Positions 1 through 6,802 are shown, counted from the first letter of the stretch. The stretch: DNA of 8,834 nucleotides from an uncultured Faecalibacterium sp. (GCA_934553285.1 CAKTFD010000092.1:1-8834); one strand, 5' to 3'. Notes: generated by a model from the sequence alone, not told the origin. A program made the numbers and translations.

Positions 1-1
1 C

Positions 2-1483
2 ATCCAGCTGAACGATACCCACCCCACCCTGGCCATCCCCGAGATGATGCGCATCCTGCTGGATGAGTGCGGCTTTGACTGGGACAAGGCATTCGGCATC
101 TGCCAGAAGGTCTTCTCCTACACCAACCACACCGTTATGGCCGAGGCGCTGGAAAAGTGGAACGTGGACATCTTCAAGATGACCCTGCCCCGCATCTACC
201 AGATCGTGGTGGAGATGGACCGCCGCGCCCGCGAGGAGCTGGCAAAGGCTTTCCCCGGCGACCAGGGCAAGATCGACTACATGGCACTGATCGGCGACAA
301 CCAGGTGCGCATGGCCAACATCTGCGCCTACACCGCCAACAGCATCAATGGTGTGTCCAAGCTGCATAGCGAGATCATCAAGGAGAGCGTCTTCCACGAT
401 TACTACCTGTTCAAGCCCCAGGCCTTCAAGAATGTGACCAACGGCATCGCTTACCGCCGCTGGCTGCTGGCCTCCAACCCCGCACTGTGCAAGCTGCTGG
501 ACGAGACCGTTGGCGATGGCTACAAGCACGATGCCGCCGACCTGACCAAGCTGAACAAGTATGCTGACGACAAGACCGTGCTCAAGCGCCTGAACGAGAT
601 CAAGCTGAGCAACAAGAAGGATTTTGCCAACTATCTGGCAAAGAGCACCGGCCAGGTCATCGACCCCAACTCCATCTTTGACTGCCAGGTCAAGCGTATG
701 CACGAGTACAAGCGCCAGCATCTGAATGCGCTGAACATCGCTGCACAGTACCTGTACCTGAAAGAGAACCCCAACGCCGACTTTATCCCCAAGACCTATA
801 TCTTCGGCGCAAAGGCTGCCCCCGGCTACTATATGGCCAAGCAGATGATCCGCATGATCTGCAAGCTGGGCGATCTGATCAACAACGACCCCGCTGTGCG
901 CGAAAAGCTGCGCGTGGTCTATCTGGAAGAGTATTGTGTCTCCCTGAGCGAGCACCTGATGCCCGCTGCCGAGGTTTCTGAGCAGATTTCCCTGGCAGGC
1001 ACTGAGGCTTCCGGTACCGGCAACATGAAGTTCATGCTGAACGGTGCTATCACCCTGGGCACCCTGGACGGCGCAAACGTGGAGATCGCTGATGCTGCCG
1101 GCAAGGAGAACGAGCTGATCTTTGGTATGCTGACTCCCGAGGTAAACAACCTCAAGCAGGTGGGCTACCATCCCAACGCCTTTATCATGGGCGATGACGT
1201 TGCCAACAGCGCCCTGAACTTCCTGGAGCGCGGCTGGAACGGCGAAAACTTCCACGAAGTCACCGAGAACCTGCGCAGCAGCGACCCGTACATGGTCATG
1301 GCCGACTTCAAGGATTACCGCCGTGCACAGGCCGACCTGCAGAAGCTGTATGCCGACCGCGAGACCTGGGCACGCATGAGCCTGAAGAACATTGCCAACA
1401 GCGGCATCTTCAGCGCAGACCGCGCCGTGCTGGACTACGCCCGCGATATCTGGTATGCTTCTACCGTACCCATGGGCAAGTAA
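2..1483 (+). CDS. glgP: Glycogen/maltodextrin phosphorylase, C-terminal part (5' end outside window)
   Basis: GT35 phosphorylase, which releases glucose-1-phosphate from the non-reducing ends of alpha-1,4-glucans using inorganic phosphate, in the cytoplasm. The frame is open from base 2 and begins with the family motif IQLNDTHPTLAIPE, so the gene enters from the left. The window holds 493 residues of an enzyme usually about 750-850 long. Family landmarks appear in order: NVTNGIAYRRWL (family NVTNGITPRRWL), KRMHEYKRQHLN, then EASGTGNMKFMLNG followed by GTLDGANVE. The lysine of GTGNMKF (codon 1028-1030, fragment residue 343) corresponds to the pyridoxal-phosphate lysine. The reading frame is intact and ends at TAA. 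Downstream lie a strong terminator and a GH13 dextrin hydrolase, consistent with glycogen or maltodextrin turnover. Glycogen versus maltodextrin preference cannot be told from this part. The family call is near certain. Confidence 0.97.
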   Translation: MQLNDTHPTLAIPEMMRILLDECGFDWDKAFGICQKVFSYTNHTVMAEALEKWNVDIFKMTLPRIYQIVVEMDRRAREELAKAFPGDQGKIDYMALIGDNQVRMANICAYTANSINGVSKLHSEIIKESVFHDYYLFKPQAFKNVTNGIAYRRWLLASNPALCKLLDETVGDGYKHDAADLTKLNKYADDKTVLKRLNEIKLSNKKDFANYLAKSTGQVIDPNSIFDCQVKRMHEYKRQHLNALNIAAQYLYLKENPNADFIPKTYIFGAKAAPGYYMAKQMIRMICKLGDLINNDPAVREKLRVVYLEEYCVSLSEHLMPAAEVSEQISLAGTEASGTGNMKFMLNGAITLGTLDGANVEIADAAGKENELIFGMLTPEVNNLKQVGYHPNAFIMGDDVANSALNFLERGWNGENFHEVTENLRSSDPYMVMADFKDYRRAQADLQKLYADRETWARMSLKNIANSGIFSADRAVLDYARDIWYASTVPMGK

Positions 1484-1500
1484 AAAGCCCCTTTTGCGAA

Positions 1501-1550
1501 AAAAGCTCCCCTGTGGAGGCTTGTCGCTGAACGCAGCCCACAAGGGCCTT
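1501..1550. repeat. Imperfect intergenic hairpin, possibly a degenerate dispersed palindromic element
   Basis: Between the glgP stop and the terminator lies a foldable stretch. CTTGT (1520-1524) pairs with ACAAG (1540-1544). Inside it GCTG (1526-1529) pairs with CAGC (1534-1537) around the tetraloop AACG. Outside, AGG (1517-1519) can pair with CCT (1547-1549) around a GG bulge. A second weak hairpin, GCTCC...GGAGGC, precedes it. The layout recalls the short palindromic intergenic repeats common in gut Clostridia, but that is from memory and needs a genome search. It has no long T-tract on the plus strand, so it is not an obvious terminator for glgP. Confidence 0.4.
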
Positions 1551-1560
1551 TAAAAAAATC

Positions 1561-1595
1561 AAAGCCCCGGTGGTTTCGCCCGCCGGGGCTTTTTT
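1561..1595 (+). terminator. Strong Rho-independent terminator between glgP and the GH13 gene
   Basis: AAAGCCCCGG (1561-1570) pairs perfectly with CCGGGGCTTT (1583-1592). The stem can extend inward by TGG/CCG (1571-1573 with 1580-1582, one G-T wobble) to a 6-base loop. The right arm runs into a T-tract at 1590-1595. This is a textbook intrinsic terminator. It ends only two bases before the ribosome binding site of the next gene, which makes it a candidate for read-through or attenuation control of that gene. Confidence 0.9.
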
Positions 1596-1596
1596 G

Positions 1597-1616
1597 AGAA
1601 AGGACGATTCTTTTTG
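1597..1616 (+). promoter_or_regulatory. Ribosome binding site that fixes a TTG start
   Basis: AGAAAGGA (1597-1604) lies 9 bases before TTG at 1614-1616. No ATG or GTG in the same frame lies nearby, and the first in-frame ATG is well inside the N-terminal domain. The spacing and the AAAGGA core support TTG as the true start of the GH13 gene. The site follows the terminator T-tract with almost no gap, so the hairpin and the initiation site are physically adjacent on any transcript. Confidence 0.75.
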
Positions 1617-3470
1617 TCTTGCCTGTTCAACAGCTACGACCCCTACTTCAAACAGCCCTTTGGTGCCGTGCGCGCCGGGCAGACGGTACACCTTTCCCTG
1701 TGCATCCCCGAGGATATGGGTTACGTGGACCCGCACCTTGTGCTGCAGAAGGAGGGCAAATACGATGTGCCCGTGCACTACCGCATGAAATTTGATGGCC
1801 AGACCCCCCACCAGAACCATTTTTCGGTGGATGTGGTGCTGGGCGACCCAGGCTTATACTTTTACTACTTTGACCTGTATACCGACTTTCGCCGCATCGT
1901 GCGCGGGGCAGATAACTGCGGCGTACTCAGCTGGCAGGCGGGAGAGTGCTGGCAGATCACGGTCTACGAGCCGGATTTCCAGACCCCGGCCTGCATCAAG
2001 GGCAAGGTGTTCTACCAGATCTTCCCGGACCGCTTCTGCGAGGGCATCGAAAACAAGCCTATGCCCTTCCCGGACCGGCTGTACCAGGCCGATAAGCACG
2101 CCGAGCCTTTCTGGCAGCCCAACGAGACCGGCGGCCACCTGAACGAGGACTATTTTGGCGGCGACCTGGAGGGCATCCGCATCAAGCTGCCCTACCTGCA
2201 GGAGATGGGCGTGGACTACCTGTACCTGAACCCCATCTTTGAGGCGCACTCCAACCACCGCTACAACACCGCCGACTACCTGAACGTGGACCCCCTGCTG
2301 GGCACCAACGAGGAGTTTGAGGTGCTCTGCCGGGAAGCCGCCAAGTACGGCATCGGCATCGTGCTGGACGGCGTGTTCAGCCATACCGGCTCCGACAGCC
2401 GGTACTTTAACCGCGAGGGGCGCTACGGCGCAGGCGGCGCCTACCGTGACCCCAATTCCCCCTACCGCAGCTGGTACGATTTTGACCCCAAATACAAGGG
2501 CGGCTACCGCAGCTGGTGGGGTTTTGAGACCCTGCCGGAGGTCAACGAGGAGACCCCCTCCTTTGTGGAGTTCATCACCGGCGAGGGCGGCGTGATCGAC
2601 ACCTGGCTGCGCCGCGGCGCTGCCGGTTTCCGGCTGGATGTAGCGGATGAGCTGCCGGATGAATTTATTGAAAAGATCCGCACCGCCGTCAAGCGGGTCA
2701 GCCCGGAAAAGTTTTTGCTGGGCGAGGTGTGGGAGGATGCCACCACCAAGTTCGGCTTTGGGCAGCGCCGCACCTACCTGCTGGGCAAGGGGCTGGACAG
2801 TGTGATGAACTATCCCTTTAAGAACACCGTGCTGGATTTTGTAAAGGGCAAGCCCGCCGAGCAGGCTGCCAACGAGATCCTTTCCATCTGCGAGCACTAC
2901 CCTGCCCCCGCCATCAATACTGCGCTGAACTTCCTCTCCACCCACGATACTGAGCGCGCCCTGACCGTGATCGCGGACGAGCCTGCAAATGGCCGCGGCC
3001 GTGCATGGCAGAGCGGCCGCAGCGTGACCGGCGAAGCCTACGAGGAAGGTATGCTGCGCCTGCGCCTGGCCTACGCCATCATCTACACCCTGCCCGGCGT
3101 GCCCTGCCTTTACTACGGCGACGAGATCGGTATGCAGGGCTACCGCGACCCCTTTAACCGCGGCTTCTTCTGCTGGGACAGCCACGAGGAGCGCCTGCGC
3201 CCCGTACTGGCACAGCTGGCGCAGCTGCGCCACAGCTGCGAGGCGTTCCGCACCGGCAGCCTGCGGGTGCTGCGGGCAGAGGGCGGCGTACTGCACTACC
3301 AGCGCGTGGGCCAGACCGAAACCGCAGAGATCATTGTGAACCGCTCTGAGCACATTATCGTAGAGCCGCTGGCCAGCGGCAAGCATACGGAAGTAAACCC
3401 CATGGGATTCACGATCGTAGTAGAGGAGATCGGCCACAACCCGGACCACAGCTACTACGACATGAAATAA
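1614..3470 (+). CDS. GH13 alpha-glycosidase (neopullulanase / cyclomaltodextrinase / maltogenic-amylase-like)
   Basis: Hydrolyses alpha-glucosidic bonds of maltodextrins. There is no signal peptide, so it should act in the cytoplasm alongside the phosphorylase upstream. At 618 residues it fits the neopullulanase-like group: an N-terminal domain of about 130 residues (probably a CBM34-like beta-sandwich, inferred from layout), then the catalytic barrel opening with VFYQIFPDRF (132-141). All GH13 regions are visible: region I DGVFSHTG (D252, H257), region II GFRLDVAD (R340 and nucleophile D342), region III LGEVWED (acid/base E371) and region IV STHDTER (H444, D445). All catalytic and substrate-fixing residues are therefore present. 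The Asn usual before the region I His is Ser here, probably a subgroup trait. A beta-sandwich tail follows. Exact specificity (pullulan, cyclodextrin or maltodextrin) cannot be read from motifs. Confidence 0.92.
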   Translation: MSCLFNSYDPYFKQPFGAVRAGQTVHLSLCIPEDMGYVDPHLVLQKEGKYDVPVHYRMKFDGQTPHQNHFSVDVVLGDPGLYFYYFDLYTDFRRIVRGADNCGVLSWQAGECWQITVYEPDFQTPACIKGKVFYQIFPDRFCEGIENKPMPFPDRLYQADKHAEPFWQPNETGGHLNEDYFGGDLEGIRIKLPYLQEMGVDYLYLNPIFEAHSNHRYNTADYLNVDPLLGTNEEFEVLCREAAKYGIGIVLDGVFSHTGSDSRYFNREGRYGAGGAYRDPNSPYRSWYDFDPKYKGGYRSWWGFETLPEVNEETPSFVEFITGEGGVIDTWLRRGAAGFRLDVADELPDEFIEKIRTAVKRVSPEKFLLGEVWEDATTKFGFGQRRTYLLGKGLDSVMNYPFKNTVLDFVKGKPAEQAANEILSICEHYPAPAINTALNFLSTHDTERALTVIADEPANGRGRAWQSGRSVTGEAYEEGMLRLRLAYAIIYTLPGVPCLYYGDEIGMQGYRDPFNRGFFCWDSHEERLRPVLAQLAQLRHSCEAFRTGSLRVLRAEGGVLHYQRVGQTETAEIIVNRSEHIIVEPLASGKHTEVNPMGFTIVVEEIGHNPDHSYYDMK

Positions 3471-3493
3471 TTTCTTGAGGAGGAATCACTATC

Positions 3494-4576
3494 ATGTCTG
3501 TTGATCTGCACCGTTTCCCGCGCGTCTTTATGGCCTGTACGCTGTTGCTGCTTTGTATGCTCCTGTCCAGCTGCAAAGGCTCCCCGTTTACCAAAACGGT
3601 CCCGCTCCATCTGTCCAACCAGACCGACCGGGACATCACCGCCTATGTCACCGGCATCCGCTACAGCGATGCCAGCTTTGAGGCCTACTACTACGGCACC
3701 CCTACCCTGCCGCTGAAAGCCTATTCCGTTGCAGCCAGCACGGAAACGGATCTTGATGTCCCGGTCAAGTACCTGCGCGATACCCTGTATGCCTACCTCT
3801 CCGATACTGCCGGCAGCCGCTTTTTCTATGCGGATATCGATGTGCCGGACATCGGCGAGCGTATCAGCCTGACCCTGCGGCTGGAAGACAGCCAGCTTGT
3901 GATCGATGTGGACTGGGGCGATGGCACGGTGCGCACCCTGCGCCCGGTGACCAAAGCACAGGACCAGTACGCCCAGTTCTGCCACTGGTACGGCTGGAAG
4001 GTCATCAGCTATGAGGAGTTCAAAAACGAAAACTTCTGGCTTTTGCTCCCCGGCCTTACCGATGCCAAGTGGGCACATGTCTACGGCAGCGTAGACGCCC
4101 CCCGCTATGCCACCCAGCAGGAGGCTTCTGCCCACATGGTACGGATCACCTTCCCCATCTGGAAGCTCTCCAACGGGAAGAAGATCTCCTCCAAGGCGTC
4201 CATCTGGATCAACGCCGCCGTTGCCGATGAGGTTGTGCGCATCTTCACCGAGATCTACAACGACCCTGAGCAGTTCCCCATCAACAGCGTGGGCGGCTAC
4301 AGCTGGCGCGGCGATACCTCTTCCAGCCAGCACAACCCGGGCCTTGCGATCGACATCAACCCCAACGAAAACTACCAGATCCGCAACGGCAATGTGGTGG
4401 TCGGCTCCTTCTGGGATCCCAGCACCAGCCCCTACTCCATCCCGGAGGGCGGCTCTGTAGTCCGCATCTTTGCGGAACATGGCTGGGAATGGGGCGGCAA
4501 CGCATGGGCCGGTTACACCTCGCCTTCCACGACCGGCAACCACGATTACATGCACTTCTCCTATTTTGGCACCTGA
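3494..4576 (+). CDS. M15-family metallopeptidase lipoprotein (VanY/Ply500-type zinc site)
   Basis: Predicted exported, membrane-anchored zinc peptidase acting on peptidoglycan peptides, as either a D,D-carboxypeptidase or an L-alanyl-D-glutamate-type endopeptidase. The N-terminus has Arg/His followed by a hydrophobic run and the lipobox LSSC, with lipidated Cys27. Residues 28 to about 165 are beta-rich and not recognised. The C-terminal part (about 205-358) carries the M15 site: SQHNPGLAID gives H280 and D287 seven residues apart, and HDYMHF gives D351 and H354 three apart. This matches the His/Asp/His zinc ligands and the acidic catalytic residue of M15 enzymes. GWEWGG (330-335) is the usual motif between them. 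GAGGAGGA (3477-3484) lies 9 bases before the ATG. The gap after the GH13 gene is only 23 bases with no terminator, so the two are probably co-transcribed. The exact bond cleaved is unknown. Confidence 0.88.
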   Translation: MSVDLHRFPRVFMACTLLLLCMLLSSCKGSPFTKTVPLHLSNQTDRDITAYVTGIRYSDASFEAYYYGTPTLPLKAYSVAASTETDLDVPVKYLRDTLYAYLSDTAGSRFFYADIDVPDIGERISLTLRLEDSQLVIDVDWGDGTVRTLRPVTKAQDQYAQFCHWYGWKVISYEEFKNENFWLLLPGLTDAKWAHVYGSVDAPRYATQQEASAHMVRITFPIWKLSNGKKISSKASIWINAAVADEVVRIFTEIYNDPEQFPINSVGGYSWRGDTSSSQHNPGLAIDINPNENYQIRNGNVVVGSFWDPSTSPYSIPEGGSVVRIFAEHGWEWGGNAWAGYTSPSTTGNHDYMHFSYFGT

Positions 4577-4640
4577 TGCACCGGCCGCATGGTTTTGGGA
4601 CGGGATTTAGGGGTCTGCGCAACGTTCCAGTAAAAAAGTA

Positions 4641-4671
4641 TTGACCTTCCCCCAGGGGGATGCCGTATAAT
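4641..4671 (+). promoter_or_regulatory. Promoter with 19-bp spacer and internal dyad (MerR-type architecture)
   Basis: TTGACC (4641-4646) and a perfect TATAAT (4666-4671) are separated by 19 bp, longer than the usual 17. The spacer contains TCCCCC-A-GGGGGA (4648-4660), a 6-bp-arm palindrome centred on A4654. An overlong spacer with a dyad between the -35 and -10 boxes is the hallmark of promoters activated by MerR-family regulators. Transcription would begin near 4678, leaving a leader of about 18 bases with AAGGAGG at 4680-4686. The promoter call is strong; the MerR assignment is inference, and no MerR gene is in the window. Confidence 0.75.
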
Positions 4672-4695
4672 AGCACCATAAGGAGGGAACAAACC

Positions 4696-5157
4696 ATGCA
4701 GATATCCCCGATCTTCTGGCTGGCAGCCGCTGTGGGCTTTCTGGTACTGGAGGCCACTACCTTTAATATGACCTCCATCTGGTTTGCCATCGGTTCCGCT
4801 GCCGCACTGCTGTGCTGTGTGTTCACCGGGTCGTTCCGGGTGCAGGCCGTGGTCTTTCTGGTGGTAAGCATCCTGTGTCTGGCAGCCTTCCGCCCGCTGG
4901 CGGCAAAGCTGCGGCAGAAGCCCACCGCCACAAACGGCGACCGCAACCTGGGGCGGGAGGCCACCGTGCTTTCCACCGTTACCGCTGAGACCACCGGCCG
5001 CGTACGGCTGGACGGCGTGGACTGGAACGCCCGCTGCGCCACCCCCGGCGACACCCTTGCACCCGGTGCGCTCTGCCGCGTTACCGAGATCCACAGCACC
5101 CTGCTCATCGTAGAGCCGGTGCTGACCGAAAACCGCAACCCCCACATAACAGTCTGA
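4696..5157 (+). CDS. Short-form NfeD-like membrane protein (stomatin partner)
   Basis: 153 residues, the usual size of the short NfeD class that lacks the ClpP-like protease domain. Three membrane helices lie at about 5-22, 27-44 and 47-65, with the family-like stretch LEATTFNMTSIWFAIGSA across the first two. A soluble C-terminal domain (about 85-145, starting GREATVLSTV and ending STLLIVEP) fits the NfeD OB fold. Start choice: the open frame extends back to an ATG at 4660, but that codon lies between the -35 and -10 boxes. The ATG at 4696 is preceded by AAGGAGG (4680-4686) at 9 bases. The gene is followed after 15 bases by a stomatin-family gene, the conserved partner of NfeD proteins. The pair is thought to organise membrane microdomains; the molecular role of the short form is unsettled. 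Confidence 0.9.
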   Translation: MQISPIFWLAAAVGFLVLEATTFNMTSIWFAIGSAAALLCCVFTGSFRVQAVVFLVVSILCLAAFRPLAAKLRQKPTATNGDRNLGREATVLSTVTAETTGRVRLDGVDWNARCATPGDTLAPGALCRVTEIHSTLLIVEPVLTENRNPHITV

Positions 5158-5172
5158 CAAAGGAGATGCACT

Positions 5173-6078
5173 ATGCTTCTGTTTTTTGTGATCCTTGCGC
5201 TGGTCTTTATTGTGCTGCTGGTGGTCATCACCAACATCGTCATCGTGCCGCAGTCCAAGGTATACGTCATCGAGCGGCTGGGCAGCTACTCCGACACCTG
5301 GTCGGCCGGCCTGCATGTCAAGATCCCGTTCATTGAGCGCATCGCCAAAAAGGTGAGCCTGAAAGAACAGGTGGCAGATTTTCCCCCGCAGCCTGTTATC
5401 ACCCGCGATAACGTGACCATGCAGATCGATACCGTGGTGTTTTTCCAGGTGATGGATGCCAAACTCTACACCTACGGTGTCAACCAGCCCATCGCCGCCA
5501 TCGAGAGCCTTTCCGCCACCACCCTGCGCAACATCATCGGTGAGATGGAGCTGGACCATACCCTGACCAGCCGCGATGTCATCAACGGCAAGATCACCGC
5601 CATCCTGGACGAAGCCACCGACAAGTGGGGCATCAAGGTGAACCGCGTGGAAGTGAAGAACATCATCCCGCCGCGTGAGATCCAGGAAGCCATGGAAAAG
5701 CAGATGAAGGCTGAGCGCGAAAAGCGCGCCGTCATCCTGAAAGCGGACGGTGAAAAGCAGGCCGCCATCACGGCTGCCGAGGGCGAAAAGGAATCCGCCA
5801 TCCTGCGCGCCGATGCCGTAAAGCAGCAGCGCATCCTGGAGGCCGAGGGCGAAGCACAGGCCATCCTGGCCGTGCAGAAAGCCAATGCCGATGCCATCCG
5901 CCTGCTGAACGAGGCCATGCCCAGCGACAAGGTGCTGGCCCTCCGCAGCCTGGAAGCCCTGGCCAAGGTGGCCAACGGCAAGGCTACCAAGATCATCATT
6001 CCCTCGGAGCTGCAGAACCTGGGCGGCGTAGTGCCCACCATCAAGGAACTGATGACCGACCCGAAGGACGCCGAGTGA
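5173..6078 (+). CDS. SPFH/Band 7 stomatin-like membrane protein (QmcA/paraslipin type)
   Basis: 301 residues, typical of bacterial stomatin-like proteins. An N-terminal membrane anchor (2-22) is followed by the SPFH/Band 7 domain (about 22-180). Recognisable parts include VPQSKVYVIERLGSY, PVITRDNVTMQID, TLRNIIGEMELD and KNIIPPREIQEAMEKQMKAE. From about 178 to 245 runs a coiled coil rich in Ala, Glu, Lys and Gln with repeated A-E/D-G-E-K/A units, ending in the usual short C-terminal region. Proteins of this family form oligomeric membrane scaffolds and often control membrane proteases or microdomains. AAAGGAG at 5159-5165 sets the ATG start, 15 bases after the NfeD stop, so the two are one operon under the promoter at 4641-4671. 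Family certainty is very high; its client proteins are unknown. Confidence 0.96.
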   Translation: MLLFFVILALVFIVLLVVITNIVIVPQSKVYVIERLGSYSDTWSAGLHVKIPFIERIAKKVSLKEQVADFPPQPVITRDNVTMQIDTVVFFQVMDAKLYTYGVNQPIAAIESLSATTLRNIIGEMELDHTLTSRDVINGKITAILDEATDKWGIKVNRVEVKNIIPPREIQEAMEKQMKAEREKRAVILKADGEKQAAITAAEGEKESAILRADAVKQQRILEAEGEAQAILAVQKANADAIRLLNEAMPSDKVLALRSLEALAKVANGKATKIIIPSELQNLGGVVPTIKELMTDPKDAE

Positions 6079-6096
6079 TCTCCATGAACACCGCAG

Positions 6097-6128
6097 AGCC
6101 GGACAGACCGCAGGGCCTGCCCGGCTTT
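6097..6128 (+). terminator. Possible weak terminator after the stomatin gene
   Basis: AGCCGG (6097-6102) pairs with CCGGCT (6121-6126) across an 18-base loop that could hold further pairing, and the right arm ends TTTGTGTT. The stem is short and the T-tract is broken, so termination would be partial at best. It is the only hairpin with T's near the end of the operon. Confidence 0.35.
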
Positions 6129-6144
6129 GTGTTATCCGCAGATA

Positions 6145-6173
6145 TTGCATCCGCTCCCGACCTGTGATACCAT
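6145..6173 (+). promoter_or_regulatory. Possible promoter for the YhcH-like gene
   Basis: TTGCAT (6145-6150) and TACCAT (6168-6173) are 17 bp apart, and TGA directly before the second box gives an extended -10 (TGn). A start near 6180 would leave a leader of about 125 bases containing the inverted repeat at 6187-6228. Both boxes deviate from consensus. An alternative promoter could lie in the AT-rich stretch around 6255-6290, where TTGAAA occurs without a good partner. Confidence 0.4.
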
Positions 6174-6186
6174 ACAAGTAACCATA

Positions 6187-6228
6187 GCAGTTTGCGTTTT
6201 TAATGCACAAGCAACATCCGCAAACTGC
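6187..6228. repeat. Perfect 10-bp inverted repeat in the leader of the YhcH-like gene
   Basis: GCAGTTTGCG (6187-6196) and CGCAAACTGC (6219-6228) are exact reverse complements around a 22-base spacer. The spacer itself contains TGC-ACAA-GCA (6204-6213), which can form a small inner stem. No long T-tract follows, so it is not a terminator. It could be a leader RNA hairpin or a two-half-site operator. The sequence just downstream holds TATCG (6230-6234) and three CGATA motifs (6249-6253, 6274-6278, 6282-6286). TATCGCAA (6230-6237) and TTGCGATA (6271-6278) form a second exact inverted repeat. Confidence 0.7.
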
Positions 6229-6305
6229 ATATCGCAAATATGCCGTTTCGATAGGCACTATTTTTGAAAATTGCGATAAAACGATACAGATGGAGGACTT
6301 TTTCC

Positions 6306-6782
6306 ATGATCTACGACACCCTGAACAACCTGCCCAACTATCTGGGCGTAAGCGACAATCTGGACACCGTCATCGAGTACATCATGGCGCGGGATATCAC
6401 CACCCTGCCCGCCGGGCGCACCCGCATCGATGGGGACAAGGCCGTAGTCACCGTAAGCACCGTGACGCCGCAGACCTCCGACAAGGCACTGTTCCAGCGG
6501 CACGACAACCACATCACGCTGGAGACCGACCTGGATGGCAGCGAGCTGTTTGAGGTGAGCCTGGCAGAGCTTACCCCCACCAAACCCACCGATGAAGCTG
6601 CCGACACCACCGTAGGCACCGCCGGCACCAGCATTGCCGGCATGTTGTGCGAGGGACGCTTTGCCCTGTATCTGGCCGGAGAGCCGTATAAATCCGGCCT
6701 GAAAGCACAGGGTTGCGGCAAGCTGAAAAAAGCCGTATTCAGCATCGAGCTGGATCCGGACGAAGAAGAAACCGAGGAATGA
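6306..6782 (+). CDS. Divergent YhcH/YjgK/YiaL (DUF386, EbgC-like) family protein
   Basis: 158 residues, matching the family's usual size of about 150. Recognisable parts are the start MIYDTLNNLPNYLG, GRTRIDGD (family G-R/K-x-x-IDGD), FQRHDNHITLE (family FExHxxYIDIQ), a following DGSE (family EGxE) and the closing GRFALYLAGEP...KLKKAVFSIE. The family has a cupin-like beta fold and occurs beside sugar catabolism genes (EbgC, sialic acid loci); its activity is poorly defined. Several polar positions differ here: Glu to Gln64, Asp to Thr71 and the late His to Tyr128. An Ala/Thr-rich stretch (about 96-114) lies before the last strands. TGGAGG (6291-6296) at 9 bases selects ATG 6306 over the in-frame ATG at 6264. 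The neighbours are not sugar genes, so the role is open. Confidence 0.72.
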   Translation: MIYDTLNNLPNYLGVSDNLDTVIEYIMARDITTLPAGRTRIDGDKAVVTVSTVTPQTSDKALFQRHDNHITLETDLDGSELFEVSLAELTPTKPTDEAADTTVGTAGTSIAGMLCEGRFALYLAGEPYKSGLKAQGCGKLKKAVFSIELDPDEEETEE

Positions 6783-6802
6783 TCGAAAGGAGGCCTTTCT
6801 AT

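Noticed and set aside
4577..4640. Terminator after the M15 lipoprotein gene
   Set aside because: I looked for a GC-rich stem followed by T's on the plus strand and found only very short pairings. The M15 transcript may continue into the NfeD operon.
4660..4695. Upstream ATG extending the NfeD gene by 12 residues
   Set aside because: This ATG lies inside the promoter spacer, before the expected transcription start; the ATG at 4696 has an ideal ribosome binding site.
1854..6258. Long minus-strand open frames opposite the GH13, M15 and NfeD/stomatin genes (531, 366 and 565 codons)
   Set aside because: They lie antisense to genes with clear family motifs. Their products are Ala/Gly/Val/His-rich with no recognisable domain, and they are explained by G/C-rich third codon positions keeping the opposite frame free of stops.
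6264..6305. Upstream ATG extending the YhcH-like gene by 14 residues
   Set aside because: No ribosome binding site precedes it, the added residues are basic and unlike the family, and MIYDTL at 6306 is the canonical family N-terminus with TGGAGG in front.
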